Positions 26,666 through 36,119 of a stretch of DNA of 64,000 bases are shown here, piece by piece. Origin of the DNA: Stanieria cyanosphaera PCC 7437. GTDB lineage: Bacteria; Cyanobacteriota; Cyanobacteriia; Cyanobacteriales; Xenococcaceae. Position 1 is the first letter of the stretch. Each line of letters starts with the position of its first letter. The position numbers were made by a program, and so were the translations under genes. The stretch covers positions 4,360,501-4,424,500 of the forward strand of contig NC_019748.1 of the NCBI RefSeq assembly GCF_000317575.1, in the 5' to 3' direction. The notes below the pieces were generated by a model. That model was not told the origin of the DNA and did no database searches. It was given only the letters and a program-made list of their open reading frames with translations.

Positions 26666-27475
26666 TTAAAAAAAGCTTAAATAAAAAGATAAAAACCAAT
26701 CACCCCAAAACAAAGTTAATGCTCCTCCTAAAGCTAAAAATGGTCCAAAAGGCATTGGTTGTTTTTGATTAAGTAAACCCAATCCCATCGCAGTAATTCC
26801 TATCAAAGCACCAACTCCACAAGCTAAAAAACTAGATAAAAAAACATATTTCCATCCCAACCAAGCTCCAATAGTTGCCATTAATTTGCCATCAGCATCA
26901 CCCATAGCTTCTTGTTGAAAAATAATTGAGCCAACGATTCGGATGATTTCTAATAACCAAATACCTAATACTACACCCCCAATACCAAACATTAATTGAT
27001 TGATAATTCCCGTTTCTCTTGCAACTTGCCAACCAATAATTATTTGAAATACTAATCCTAAAACTAAACCTGATTTAGTTAAAGAACTAGGTAAAGTCAT
27101 GGTATCAAAATCAATCAAAGATAAAGTTAATAACCAACTAAGAAAAGTCCAATATCCTAAGGTATTAATACTGTAGCCAAATCGCCAAAAAACTAGTAGA
27201 AAAATAATTCCTGTGGCTGCTTCTACTAAAGGATAACGACTAGAAATAATAGTTTTACACCAACGACAACGACCTTGTAACCATAACCATCCTAATATTG
27301 GTACATTCTCAGTTTTACCTAATTTATGAAAACATTTAGGACAACGAGAAGAAGGATAAATTAATGAAATACCTGCTGGTAAGCGATAAACGACTACGTT
27401 TAAAAAGCTACCGATCGCAGCACCAAATGTCAAGACAAAAATACTGGCAATTACGTTTACTAGCGTTTCTACCAT
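26666..27475 (-). CDS. pilD: Prepilin leader peptidase / N-methyltransferase
   Basis: A 269-residue type IV prepilin peptidase. It has the N-terminal FGAAIGSFLNVVVYRLP segment. The cytosolic loop carries two Cys pairs, CPKC and CRWC, that bind zinc in bifunctional enzymes. The catalytic aspartates lie in LSLIDFDTM and in the GxGD-like MGDADGK. About eight membrane helices follow the usual layout. It processes and methylates type IV pilins, needed for twitching and competence. It stands alone and is the only pilus gene here apart from the PilB-like gene at 59.4 kb. Confidence 0.95.
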   Translation of the reverse strand: MVETLVNVIASIFVLTFGAAIGSFLNVVVYRLPAGISLIYPSSRCPKCFHKLGKTENVPILGWLWLQGRCRWCKTIISSRYPLVEAATGIIFLLVFWRFGYSINTLGYWTFLSWLLTLSLIDFDTMTLPSSLTKSGLVLGLVFQIIIGWQVARETGIINQLMFGIGGVVLGIWLLEIIRIVGSIIFQQEAMGDADGKLMATIGAWLGWKYVFLSSFLACGVGALIGITAMGLGLLNQKQPMPFGPFLALGGALTLFWGDWFLSFYLSFF

Positions 27476-27556
27476 AGTCGTAAAGATTTAAATTGTAAGT
27501 GCTACGTTAACAATGCCCACTTACAACTTAAAATTTACAATTCGCCTGAAAATTGC

Positions 27557-27763
27557 TCAGTACATTTCTGCTTCTATTTGATTAATATGAATAAAACATT
27601 CTCCTGGTAACAAAATAGGCTTATCTCGGAAAATTAATTGGCCTCGATGAGTATCTCTATCTATTGCTACTCCAAATGGTTTTCGATTCATCTTAGAGTG
27701 CAAATTACAATAAGTGCGATAGATTCTCCTAGCTGCTTTAATTAAATTGGGGTCTAAAAACAT
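27557..27763 (-). CDS. Small conserved-looking protein of unknown function
   Basis: Not recognised. From the ATG at 27763 it has 68 residues; a longer version from a TTG at 27847 is possible but its extra 28 residues look unstructured. A GAGG element lies about 10 bases before the ATG. The protein starts with an amphipathic basic helix (LIKAARRIYRTYCNLHSKM) and continues with two or three strands (FGVAIDRDTHRGQLIFRDKPILLPGECFIHINQI). It is probably soluble. It lies divergent from mtnA. Confidence 0.5.
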   Translation of the reverse strand: MFLDPNLIKAARRIYRTYCNLHSKMNRKPFGVAIDRDTHRGQLIFRDKPILLPGECFIHINQIEAEMY

Positions 27764-28023
27764 AGACGATTCCTCTGCCTGACGATTATGGCTTGGACGT
27801 ACCGATGAGTAAGGCACTTTAGCGATCCCAAAAAGATTCTGTTCCAATTTAGCTCAATTTTGGAACTAACATAAAGTTATAAAATGTGAACTTATGTTGC
27901 GCAGTTTTGGGAACTAAACAACTTAGTGTTGTAAAGAGTTTGTTCTAAGATTGTCAAGAGTTTAGTTACAAATTTAAAATTTTAAAAAGATCATCAATCC
28001 TTTTCTCTTCAATCGGTTATTCT

Positions 28024-29088
28024 ATGACATCTTCTTCCGTCAATCATATTTATCCTGTAATCTGGCAAAACGACAAAGTTTTCCTCATCGATCAAACTCG
28101 CTTGCCAGGAGAATATAGCGTAGTAGAAATCAGTCTTTGTGAAGACATGGCACAGGCAATTCGGACAATGATCGTTAGAGGTGCGCCTGCCATTGGTGTA
28201 GCTGCTGCTTACGGAATGTATTTAGGAGCAAAAGAAATACAGACAACAAATCGCGAAGTTTTCCTCAAAAAATTAGAGAAAATTGCTCAATTATTACGAG
28301 AAACTCGTCCTACAGCCGTCAATCTTTTTTGGGCAATCTCGCGAATGCTCAAAATCGCTTATGAATCGGTTGGTAATGTTGAACAGATTAAGGCAATTTT
28401 ACTAGAAACGGCTCAAGCTATACAATTAGAAGATCTCAAAACTTGTCAAGCGATCGGTGATAACGGTTTAATTGTACTGCCAAGCGAACCAACCAAATTA
28501 ACAATTCTTACCCACTGTAATACTGGTTCTTTAGCTACTGCTGGATATGGTACAGCTTTAGGAGTCATTCGTTCTGCCTGGCGAGAAAATCGTTTAGCAA
28601 GGGTGTATGCTGATGAAACTCGTCCTCGTTTACAAGGGGCTAAATTAACTGCTTGGGAATGTGTTCAAGAGGGTATCCCTGTTACAGTCATTACAGATAG
28701 TATGGCTGCTCATTGTATGCAGCAGGGTATGATTGATGCAGTGATTGTTGGAGCGGATCGGATTGCTGCTAATGGAGATACTGCTAATAAGATTGGCACT
28801 TATTCTTTAGCAATTGTCGCTCAAGCACATAATATACCTTTCTTTGTTGCAGCACCTTTTTCGACAGTTGATTTTAGTATTAGTGATGGTAGTCAAATTC
28901 CGATTGAAGAAAGACATCCTTCCGAAATTTATCAAATTGGTAATACAGAAATTTGTGCCTCGGGTGTAGAGTTTTATAATCCTGCTTTTGATGTTACCCC
29001 TGCTAGTTTAATTAAGGCAATTATTACAGAAAAAGGAGCAATTTCTCCCCAGGAAATCATTAATTATCGTCGAGAACTTGCAATTTAG
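28024..29088 (+). CDS. mtnA: S-methyl-5-thioribose-1-phosphate isomerase
   Basis: A 354-residue MtnA of the eIF2B-like isomerase family. It converts methylthioribose-1-phosphate to the ribulose form in the methionine salvage pathway. Motifs seen: [14 protein letters not shown] near residue 55, catalytic Cys in [18 protein letters not shown] (about 160), [17 protein letters not shown], and the catalytic Asp in [19 protein letters not shown]. No other salvage gene is adjacent. An array of heptamer repeats follows. Confidence 0.95.
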   Translation: MTSSSVNHIYPVIWQNDKVFLIDQTRLPGEYSVVEISLCEDMAQAIRTMIVRGAPAIGVAAAYGMYLGAKEIQTTNREVFLKKLEKIAQLLRETRPTAVNLFWAISRMLKIAYESVGNVEQIKAILLETAQAIQLEDLKTCQAIGDNGLIVLPSEPTKLTILTHCNTGSLATAGYGTALGVIRSAWRENRLARVYADETRPRLQGAKLTAWECVQEGIPVTVITDSMAAHCMQQGMIDAVIVGADRIAANGDTANKIGTYSLAIVAQAHNIPFFVAAPFSTVDFSISDGSQIPIEERHPSEIYQIGNTEICASGVEFYNPAFDVTPASLIKAIITEKGAISPQEIINYRRELAI

Positions 29089-29134
29089 CTAAATTAATAT
29101 AGTGGTTCTCAATTTTAGAGATACAGTGTTTTTG

Positions 29135-29210
29135 TTAATGGTTGATTGTTAATGGTTAATGGTTAATTGCTACTTGCTACTTACTAACTGATTACTGATA
29201 ATTGTTAATG
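29135..29210. repeat. Heptamer tandem repeat array
   Basis: About eleven 7-bp units (TTAATGG, TTGATTG, CTACTTG, ATTACTG and relatives) fill the gap between mtnA and the next gene without breaking phase. Confidence 0.8.
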
Positions 29211-29320
29211 AAATATAGAATATAAATATTTGTACAATACAAATGTGTCTACGATTTGTTTTTAATTTTTATTTAATCAAGAATAGATATAATCAACGAT
29301 CAAATTATAATTAGAGCGCA

Positions 29321-29773
29321 ATGTCAAAATTTGAAGAATTATGTCAAGTTTATGCCAAGGCGAAACAGGAAGCAGCAGAAAACTGTCGAACTTGTCAAGA
29401 TTTTACTGATGTTTTTGTTCAAAAAATGGGTGAATATTTTGACTGTTCTTTTGAGCAAGACAACATTTCTTTTGATGATCAAGGTACAATGCACTTTCAA
29501 GTTTTATTGACCTTATACGACAATCCTGAAAATTTGGAAGAGTCTACAGAGGAAAAAGTATCTATTTCTTTATCTGTAAGTAAAGTTATTGATAATTATA
29601 TTGTGACTATTTTTCCTTGGATGAAAGAATTTAAATTATTTTGGGATGAGTTTAATAAATTTGAGGAAGTGTATGAATTTATTTTTGAAATAATTAAAGA
29701 ATCTTATATTGGGAGAAGAAATTTTTTTTCAGAAGATTATAAAGATTTTCATAATATAGGATGGGAATTTTAA
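29321..29773 (+). CDS. Hypothetical acidic protein
   Basis: Not recognised. It has 150 residues, is strongly acidic and aromatic, with an N-terminal helix (FEELCQVYAKAKQEAAENCRT), a strand-rich centre (TMHFQVLLTLYDN, VSISLSVSKVIDNYIVTIFPW) and a Phe/Glu-rich C-terminal helical part. No signal peptide or membrane segment. Its high AT content and Phe/Asn/Asp-rich composition differ a little from its neighbours, which would fit an accessory gene. It stands alone. Confidence 0.55.
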   Translation: MSKFEELCQVYAKAKQEAAENCRTCQDFTDVFVQKMGEYFDCSFEQDNISFDDQGTMHFQVLLTLYDNPENLEESTEEKVSISLSVSKVIDNYIVTIFPWMKEFKLFWDEFNKFEEVYEFIFEIIKESYIGRRNFFSEDYKDFHNIGWEF

Positions 29774-29892
29774 ATTTTATTTGTGGTTTAATCTGAATGT
29801 TTCAATTCTAATTTTAGATCAGCAAAAATATCCATAGATACACACAGATAAACACAGGTTTAATTTTGTTAATACCTCGGCAATGATAATAA

Positions 29893-29924
29893 TAAAAAAA
29901 GTAGGTTCAGCTTTTTACTGAACC
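29893..29924 (-). terminator. Intrinsic terminator after hemF
   Basis: On the minus strand GGTTCAG-TAAAAAG-CTGAACC is followed by TACTTTTTTTATT, 29 bp after the hemF stop codon. Confidence 0.85.
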
Positions 29925-29952
29925 CAATCTAAAAAAATTTTTATTTTGTTGA

Positions 29953-30978
29953 TTAAACTGGTTGCCAATTAGCCCAATCTTGAGGCTTGAGAAATGTATT
30001 ATATAATTCTGCTTCAGGAGTATTTGGTTCGGGATGATAATTATATTCCCAACGAACTAGAGGAGGTAATGACATCAAAATTGATTCGGTACGTCCATTC
30101 GTTTGTAAACCGAAGATTGTGCCTCGGTCATATACTAAATTAAACTCGACATATCTACCGCGACGATAGAGTTGAAAATTGCGTTCACGATCGCTGTATT
30201 CAGTATCTTTTCTTTTTTCTAAAATTGGTACATAAGCAGGTAAAAAGGCTTTACCACAGTCTTGTACAAAACTAAATAAGTCTTCCCAATTACGAGGTTT
30301 AATTTCTTCTAAGTCCCTACTATAGTGCGCTGCTTTTCCTTGTGGATCAGGTCCTCGATACAATTGTCCTTGTCCGTCTTGATAGTCGAAAAAGATCCCA
30401 CCTATGCCTCTAGTTTCTTGACGATGTTTGAGATAAAAATATTCGTCACACCAGCGTTTAAAGACAGGGTAATATTCCGAATTATGGCGATCGCAAGCAC
30501 CTTTGAAAGTCTTGTGAAAATGGGCTGCATCTTCTGCAAAAGGATAGTATGGAGTTAAATCTGCACCACCACCAAACCACCACACAGAGCCAGCTTCAAA
30601 ATAGCGATAATTAAGATGGACTGTGGGAATGTAAGGATTACGAGGATGAAGTACCATTGAAGTTCCAGTCGCATAAAAACCATGTCCTTCTGCTTCGGGA
30701 CGTTGTTTGAGAATTGAAGGTGGTAGTTGATGTCCCCAAACTTCAGAAAAATTAACACCGCCTTGTTCTAAAACTGCCCCTGCTTGCATAACTCGCGATC
30801 GCCCACCACCGCCTTCTTCTCTTTCCCAGCTATCTTCTCTAAATTTGCCTTCACCATCAGCTTGTTCTAAACCAGTACAAATTTCATCTTGTAGTTGTTT
30901 CATAAACTGACTCACTCTTTCTTTGGAGTCAGCAGGAGGAATAAAGGTATTGGTTATGTCTGTTTTGATAGCTGTCAT
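29953..30978 (-). CDS. hemF: Oxygen-dependent coproporphyrinogen III oxidase
   Basis: About 341 residues from the ATG at 30978; a TTG five codons earlier is a less likely start. It decarboxylates two propionates of coproporphyrinogen III with O2, a step of haem and chlorophyll synthesis in the cytoplasm. Motifs: [71 protein letters not shown] and [16 protein letters not shown]. This is the aerobic HemF, not the radical-SAM HemN. A strong terminator follows. Confidence 0.97.
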   Translation of the reverse strand: MTAIKTDITNTFIPPADSKERVSQFMKQLQDEICTGLEQADGEGKFREDSWEREEGGGGRSRVMQAGAVLEQGGVNFSEVWGHQLPPSILKQRPEAEGHGFYATGTSMVLHPRNPYIPTVHLNYRYFEAGSVWWFGGGADLTPYYPFAEDAAHFHKTFKGACDRHNSEYYPVFKRWCDEYFYLKHRQETRGIGGIFFDYQDGQGQLYRGPDPQGKAAHYSRDLEEIKPRNWEDLFSFVQDCGKAFLPAYVPILEKRKDTEYSDRERNFQLYRRGRYVEFNLVYDRGTIFGLQTNGRTESILMSLPPLVRWEYNYHPEPNTPEAELYNTFLKPQDWANWQPV

Positions 30979-31170
30979 TGCTTTATTGCTCAATTTGCTA
31001 CGTTTAAAAGTATTGAAAAATTGTATATGCTCAAACTAATACTGAACCAGAGTAGAGGTATGGAGAGGTTAGAAACGCAAAATATCTTAATATACCCAAG
31101 ACTGATCTCAGTTTAATTTTAATCGCCTACAATATGTGCCTAAGCATTTCAAGATCAAGAGGAGAGAGCT

Positions 31171-31659
31171 ATGATTTTTTGTTTTTCCTTCAAACTCTTT
31201 GCCAACAGAGGAAAACTCTCCTGCAAATTTTTAGTATTCAAAACCTATCGTGCCGTCAGTGATGCACCTGTTGAAATTCTCTGGCAAAAACTAATCGATT
31301 TGGCTGACGTTTCTTGGCATCCTTTGTTTGCTAGTACAAATGTTCCGAGAGGATTAATTGCTAAACCTGGTTTAATTTATCAAGTAGTCACTCGCTTGAC
31401 TCCCATTCCGATCCGAATGTTTGTGGAAAATGTACGTCCACTAGAATTACTCAGTATGAGGGTAATTGCGATCGCAGGATTAGAACAAAGAATAACTTAT
31501 CAAGTAGAATCTACCCTTTGTGGTAGTTATATTTCCTATTCAATTACCCTCAAAGGTTGGTTATCACCGATCATGTGGTGGTTGATTCGTCCTTATTGCG
31601 ATCGCGTTGCTACAGAATTAGCTCATGCAGCAGAAAATGGTTTAGCTTTAGATAGCTAA
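31171..31659 (+). CDS. SRPBCC-superfamily protein
   Basis: A 162-residue protein with the START/Bet v1-like pattern: strand KTYRAVSDAPVEILWQKLIDLADVSWHPLFASTNVP, then strands VYQVVTRLTPIPIRMFVENVRP and RITYQVESTLCGSYISYSITLKG, closed by a long helix WWLIRPYCDRVATELAHAAENGL. Such proteins bind hydrophobic ligands; the specific ligand is unknown. A GGAG Shine-Dalgarno precedes the ATG. It lies divergent from hemF. Confidence 0.75.
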   Translation: MIFCFSFKLFANRGKLSCKFLVFKTYRAVSDAPVEILWQKLIDLADVSWHPLFASTNVPRGLIAKPGLIYQVVTRLTPIPIRMFVENVRPLELLSMRVIAIAGLEQRITYQVESTLCGSYISYSITLKGWLSPIMWWLIRPYCDRVATELAHAAENGLALDS

Positions 31660-31663
31660 TCTA

Positions 31664-31761
31664 CAGTTATCAGTGACCAGTTACTAATTACTAATTACTA
31701 ATTACTAATTATGAAGGATGAAGGATGAATAATTAACAATCAACCATTAACCATTAACTTA
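31664..31761 (+). repeat. Heptamer tandem repeat array (STRR type)
   Basis: Fourteen unbroken 7-bp units, beginning CAGTTAT, CAGTGAC, CAGTTAC, then TAATTAC three times, TAATTAT, GAAGGAT twice, GAATAAT, and TAACCAT-like units. The reverse complement of 49926-50031 shows nearly the same unit order. Confidence 0.9.
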
Positions 31762-31766
31762 TCGAA

Positions 31767-32276
31767 CTATCGACAACCCAAACTGTCTCTGGTGGAAACT
31801 CCTGTGGTAGGATTTACACCTTCTGCCCGTTTACAAAGTAGATAAATTTGATAGCGATCAAGAATTGAATCGGAAAAATCTGCCCCAGTAATAGTAGCAC
31901 CATCAAAATTAGTACTGGTTGCTACTGCCTCACGAATAATGGCATTGGTAAGATTAGAATTATCTAAAGCCACTCGATCCATTAAAGATTTAGTCAAATT
32001 TATTTCTGCTAAATTAGCGTTAGAAAAAACTGCTTTGGTTAAAATCGAATTACTCAGATCTGAACCTTCAAAATTTGCGCCTCTAGCATCAGCAGCAGCA
32101 AAAACCGCACCAGCTAAATCTTTATGAGAAAAATCTTGATCGCGTATTTCACTATAAGTATAGTTAACTGCACTTTCTTGCGCTAAAGCTGGGTGCGCAT
32201 CTAACAAAACCCACAAAATGGCTAAAGAAAAAATAATGACTAAAGCTAATAAACTGCGGAGGAGTTTAACTAGCAT
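31767..32276 (-). CDS. Secreted pentapeptide-repeat protein (thylakoid-lumen type)
   Basis: The start is placed at ATG 32276, ten bases after the stop of the upstream LCP gene; an earlier start would overlap that gene by 20 bp. The 169-residue product has a signal peptide ending at HPALA-QE. Residues about 40-130 are A(D/N)LxX pentapeptide repeats (for example [23 protein letters not shown]), which form a right-handed quadrilateral helix. A short C-terminal segment with two Cys (LLCKR and LGCR) may be disulphide-linked. The layout matches plant lumenal pentapeptide proteins such as TL17. Role unknown. Probably co-transcribed with the LCP gene. Confidence 0.8.
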   Translation of the reverse strand: MLVKLLRSLLALVIIFSLAILWVLLDAHPALAQESAVNYTYSEIRDQDFSHKDLAGAVFAAADARGANFEGSDLSNSILTKAVFSNANLAEINLTKSLMDRVALDNSNLTNAIIREAVATSTNFDGATITGADFSDSILDRYQIYLLCKRAEGVNPTTGVSTRDSLGCR

Positions 32277-32286
32277 TCTCTTGTAA

Positions 32287-33588
32287 TCAATAGCGAATAA
32301 AATCATCTTCTACATTAAGATATTGAGCATCTTCTCCAATGCGAATTGTCAATTCAAAATTGGCATCGCTAGTAGGAGATAATTCTAATCTACCTAAACC
32401 CAAGCTTTTTTTCAGATAATCTGCAAAAGCGATGTTTCCTCGTTCAACAATAATTTCGGTTTGATTTAAATTGATTGGAAGATGATCGATCAAATAAACA
32501 TTGCGAAAATCTCGTTGTTTAAAAAAATCAAGCAGACGACTAGCTAATTCTGGATTATCAGTGGTATTTTGTACTGCGATCGGAAGATTTTTTAATTCTA
32601 AGGAATAGTTAGTTTCCGCAGAAGCAATCTGAGCTAAATGATCATTGTCAAGCATTTTGACTGGTAAATCAGTTTTTTTAGGCTGATATTTGACATATTG
32701 TGGCACTATAGTTAAATTAATTTGTTCTGGTTCTAATTGATGAATAAAATTAGCTATAGCTAATATTTCTGCTGAAGTTAAGTTAGTATCAATATATTGT
32801 TTAAGGCTAGAAAGAATTTTAGGAATATTATTTGTTAATTCAGGAGAATGCCAATATTGATGCAATTGTTTCAAAAAAATCTCTTGTCTTTGCCAATTGG
32901 ATAAGTCATTTTGATTTTTGTGAGGTTGTTGCCTAAGTTGAGTCAGAATAGTTGGATTAACATCTTTTTTTGTAATAAACCAATTATTTAATTGTTCTAA
33001 AGCCAGATAGGAAACTCTAAAATAACCATCAATAGTTAAAGGTTGGTTAGGTGAAACTCCTAAATCTGTAAAATTGTCACTAACTACTTGAGTTAAAAAC
33101 TTAGCTCCACCATAACGATTAGCATTACTAATATTAGTTTGACCAATTCCAGAAATTTTTACCTGACTATCGTTAGGGATACTAATAACTCTAAGAGTTT
33201 TTTGGTGAGGTTTAAATTGTAATAGTAAAATTGTTTTGCTTGAACCAGTAAAAGTAGGAGAGTAACGATCAGAAACACTTTTTACAGGTTCAATTCCAAT
33301 AAAAAGAATATTAACTGGTTGCTCAAAAGAATTAGGATTCAACTTGGCAACGGATTGATTTGGTGATAAATTAGAAGTTTTCGTTTGCTCGATAACTGTC
33401 ATGATTGCATGATTAATTGGGTCAATTGAAGTTAAGCTTGCTCCAATTATTCCAGAAAGAATGGTAGTCAAACTGACAATAACTCCCCAAGATAAACCAT
33501 TACGAAATGATAATAATTTTTGATGTCGATTAAAATTCAAGTTAATCTGATTTTTTTGATAAAAAGAATATTTTAAGTGTTTTAGCAT
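32287..33588 (-). CDS. Divergent LytR-CpsA-Psr (LCP) family protein with LytR_C domain
   Basis: A 433-residue protein with a cytosolic N-terminus, one membrane helix (about 33-55) and an extracytoplasmic LCP domain (about 90-300). LCP enzymes move glycopolymers from polyprenyl carriers to the cell wall. The fold landmarks [20 protein letters not shown] and [13 protein letters not shown] are clear. Two residues usually conserved for phosphate/metal binding are changed, however: the RSDT-type motif reads SSKT, and SIPRD reads SIPND. The C-terminal 90 residues ([34 protein letters not shown] onward, read in parts) match the LytR_C domain. Activity may be lost or altered. First gene of an operon with the pentapeptide protein. 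Confidence 0.78.
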   Translation of the reverse strand: MLKHLKYSFYQKNQINLNFNRHQKLLSFRNGLSWGVIVSLTTILSGIIGASLTSIDPINHAIMTVIEQTKTSNLSPNQSVAKLNPNSFEQPVNILFIGIEPVKSVSDRYSPTFTGSSKTILLLQFKPHQKTLRVISIPNDSQVKISGIGQTNISNANRYGGAKFLTQVVSDNFTDLGVSPNQPLTIDGYFRVSYLALEQLNNWFITKKDVNPTILTQLRQQPHKNQNDLSNWQRQEIFLKQLHQYWHSPELTNNIPKILSSLKQYIDTNLTSAEILAIANFIHQLEPEQINLTIVPQYVKYQPKKTDLPVKMLDNDHLAQIASAETNYSLELKNLPIAVQNTTDNPELASRLLDFFKQRDFRNVYLIDHLPINLNQTEIIVERGNIAFADYLKKSLGLGRLELSPTSDANFELTIRIGEDAQYLNVEDDFIRY

Positions 33589-34033
33589 TAAAGCAATTAT
33601 TTATCAATGCAATCTTATTGACTCAATCAGATTATATTTGGATTAAGGGTATATCTAAATCAGTTATCAGTGACCAGTTACCAGTTATCAGTTATCAAAT
33701 AGCAAGTTACCAATCAACCATCAATCATCAATCATCAACAATTAACAATTAACCAATAACAAACACCAGAATGTTGGCTGTACTTCATTACCCTCAGTAA
33801 AGCTTTAAGTTTAAACAATATCCCGATGATGAATTTTTTAATTGGATTAAAATAGCCAGATTTTTTACTAAAAAAACAGATAATTGAGAGTAAACTTTTA
33901 ATTTTATTGTATTTCAGTTAAAGTTCATTTACATTACAATCATTCACTTCTGATTTGTCAATGATTTTAAGTTAATCGTAGTCAAAACAGATAATGAGAA
34001 GCGAAGATAGGAAAGATTGATACCCGAGGACAA
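33589..34033. other. Intergenic region with heptamer array
   Basis: This 445-bp gap between divergent genes (LCP and manC) holds the array at 33661-33765; the rest is AT-rich leader sequence with nothing recognisable. Confidence 0.6.
33661..33765 (+). repeat. Heptamer tandem repeat array (STRR type)
   Basis: Fifteen 7-bp units in phase: CAGTTAT, CAGTGAC, CAGTTAC, CAGTTAT twice, later ATCATCA and ACAATTA pairs. The first three units equal those at 31664. Confidence 0.9.
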
Positions 34034-35101
34034 ATGGGAATGGAGACAAAGTTAGTACCAATCATTCTAGCTGGCGGAAAAGGAGAACGTTTTTGGCCAC
34101 TCAGTCGCAGAAAAAAACCCAAACAATTTTTGTGTTTAGATGGTAGTGGTAGAAGTCTTCTGCAAGCAACTGCCGATCGCTTGTTAGATTTGGCAGGAGG
34201 ATGGGAAAACCTCTGGGTAATTACTTCGGCTTTGATTGCTGAGGGTGTAATAGAACAATTACCCGAACTTCCAAAAACTAATTTATTAGTTGAGCCAGAA
34301 GGCAAAGATACTGCTGCTGCTGTAGCTTGGGCAACTCTAGAAGTATCAAAAGCTCACACCAAAGACGCAATTTTAGGATTTTTTCCTGCCGATCATTGGA
34401 TTGGTGATTGTCGAGCTTATCTTAAAACTTTACAAGCTGCTACTCAACTCGCTAAACAACAAGACGCGATCGTTACTCTTGGTATTAAACCCGATTATCC
34501 TTCCACTGGTTATGGTTATATTGAGCAAGGAGAGACAACAGGAAAGTTTGATTCTTTAATTGCCTATAAAGTCAATCGTTTTACCGAAAAACCCGATCAA
34601 TCTACGGCTCAATCTTTTATTGAAACTGGGAATTTTAGTTGGAATAGTGGCATTTTTATTTTTCGCTCTCAAGTTGTTTTAGATGAATTAACTGTTCATG
34701 CTCCCGAAATTATTCAACCTCTTATTCAAAAAGGACAAGCAGCTTATTCTCAATTAGAGAAAAAAAGTATTGATTATGCTTTGATGGAAAAAACTCAGTT
34801 GGCTTACGTTTTACCTGCTAATTTTGGGTGGGATGATCTTGGCGACTGGAATGGGGTAGAACGACTGCTTAAAGGAAAAGAAGATAATGTTGAAATGGCT
34901 ACTCATCTTGGTAAAGATACCAAAGGAACAATTTTATATTCTAGCGATCGCGAAGAAGTAATTGTGACGATTGGGTTAGAAGATGTGGTTGTAGTGCGAG
35001 ACGGCAATGTCACTCTGATAGTTCATAAAGATCGTACTCAAGAAATCAAAGAAGTAGTTAAATCGCTGCAACAAAATCCTCATTTTGAACATTTACTTTA
35101 A
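34034..35101 (+). CDS. manC: Mannose-1-phosphate guanylyltransferase
   Basis: A 355-residue nucleotidyltransferase that makes GDP-mannose from GTP and mannose-1-phosphate for glycans and lipopolysaccharide. The N-terminal signature PIILAGGKGERFWPLSRRKKPKQF is the nucleotide-binding loop; FFPADHWIG carries the metal-binding Asp. TEKPDQ and NSGIFIFRS complete the sugar site, and FGWDDLGDW is the typical late motif. The C-terminal isomerase domain of bifunctional ManC/AlgA is absent, so this is the single-function form. It stands alone. Confidence 0.92.
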   Translation: MGMETKLVPIILAGGKGERFWPLSRRKKPKQFLCLDGSGRSLLQATADRLLDLAGGWENLWVITSALIAEGVIEQLPELPKTNLLVEPEGKDTAAAVAWATLEVSKAHTKDAILGFFPADHWIGDCRAYLKTLQAATQLAKQQDAIVTLGIKPDYPSTGYGYIEQGETTGKFDSLIAYKVNRFTEKPDQSTAQSFIETGNFSWNSGIFIFRSQVVLDELTVHAPEIIQPLIQKGQAAYSQLEKKSIDYALMEKTQLAYVLPANFGWDDLGDWNGVERLLKGKEDNVEMATHLGKDTKGTILYSSDREEVIVTIGLEDVVVVRDGNVTLIVHKDRTQEIKEVVKSLQQNPHFEHLL

Positions 35102-35468
35102 ATTATTAGTTCAGTAGAAAAAACTTGATTTTTATAAGGAAGAAACTCTTGAATTTTGCAATTTTTCTAGAGCTTTTTCTTTTTTTTTTATAACTATTAT
35201 TTAAGAACCAGAGGTTTGCTCATACTTTGCACTCAAAGAAGTCCGCTGGCGCAACAAGCGATCGCTGTACGACAGCGATTGTAGCAATTATTATTATAAA
35301 ATTTTCTAATACTAAAAATTGAGACTACTAATCGAATTGATTGGTATCACAGCTTATTTTGGTAATAACTCTATCTTTTGATAGAAGTATGTTCGTAAAA
35401 TTAGCATTTAAGATTTGAATACTGTATAAGCTGATACGATTAGCTCGCAAATCTTATAAAAAAAACTA
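35102..35468. other. Intergenic region with HIP1 hairpin
   Basis: A hairpin ATCGCTGT-ACG-ACAGCGAT at 35261-35279 overlaps a GCGATCGC site and follows a GC-rich block (GTCCGCTGGCGCAACAAG). The rest is AT-rich with no gene seen; the promoter of the Sua5-like gene must be here. Confidence 0.6.
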
Positions 35469-36104
35469 ATGATACAACAAGCAGTTCAAAAAAATTGGCA
35501 GTTAGTACCCGAAATCAAAAATCGTCTACAAGCAGGAGAGGTCATAATTCTGCCAACAGATACAGTTTATGCTTTAGTCGTCGATGGTAATAATCATCAA
35601 GCTTTAACCAAACTTAGACAGATTAAACCCCCTACATCTCCTCAACCTTTAACTATATTCACTCGTCGAGAAAAAGCTGAACAAGTAGTAATAGTCAATC
35701 GAGCAGCAGAGGAAATGATGAGCCATTTTCCTTATCCTGTAACGATGATTATGCCAGCTAAACCTTCTTTATCTGAAATTATTACTGATGGTTACAAAAG
35801 CGTATTTGTAGCTTGTCCTGACCGCTTTATTTACGATTTAGTCAACGAACTACCCTTTCCTTTAGTAGGACTTGCTGCTTCTTTTGCAGACACCAAAGTT
35901 ACTGATGCTAATTTAGCTCAACGTTTTTTTGGCGACAAAGTTTCCTTGATTGTTGATGGTGGTCAATGCAAATATGGTCGCAGTGGAACTTTAATCGACT
36001 TTACTGTAGAAATGCCTACTATTATGACCTTTGGCACAGTTTCAGTTGATGATTTAAGACCTTTAGTTTCTCAAATCGTTTTACCTTCTCATCTGATGAA
36101 ATAA
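35469..36104 (+). CDS. L-threonylcarbamoyladenylate synthase (Sua5/YciO/YrdC family)
   Basis: A 211-residue single YrdC domain. The opening GEVIILPTDTVYALVVDG, then LRQIKPPTSPQPLTIF, the PYPVTMIMPAK strand and the late GTLIDFT motif are the family core. The protein makes threonylcarbamoyl-AMP for the t6A37 modification of ANN-decoding tRNAs. The KR-x-K-PL signature is altered (LRQIKPPTSPQPLT), as in YciO-like members, so catalytic identity is less certain than the fold. It converges with trpE, 15 bp apart. Confidence 0.8.
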   Translation: MIQQAVQKNWQLVPEIKNRLQAGEVIILPTDTVYALVVDGNNHQALTKLRQIKPPTSPQPLTIFTRREKAEQVVIVNRAAEEMMSHFPYPVTMIMPAKPSLSEIITDGYKSVFVACPDRFIYDLVNELPFPLVGLAASFADTKVTDANLAQRFFGDKVSLIVDGGQCKYGRSGTLIDFTVEMPTIMTFGTVSVDDLRPLVSQIVLPSHLMK

Positions 36105-36119
36105 TTTCTGTCTGAGATT

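Noticed and set aside
29135-33765. Heptamer arrays considered as CRISPR-like arrays
   Set aside because: Units are 7 bp without spacers of constant length and no cas genes are present.
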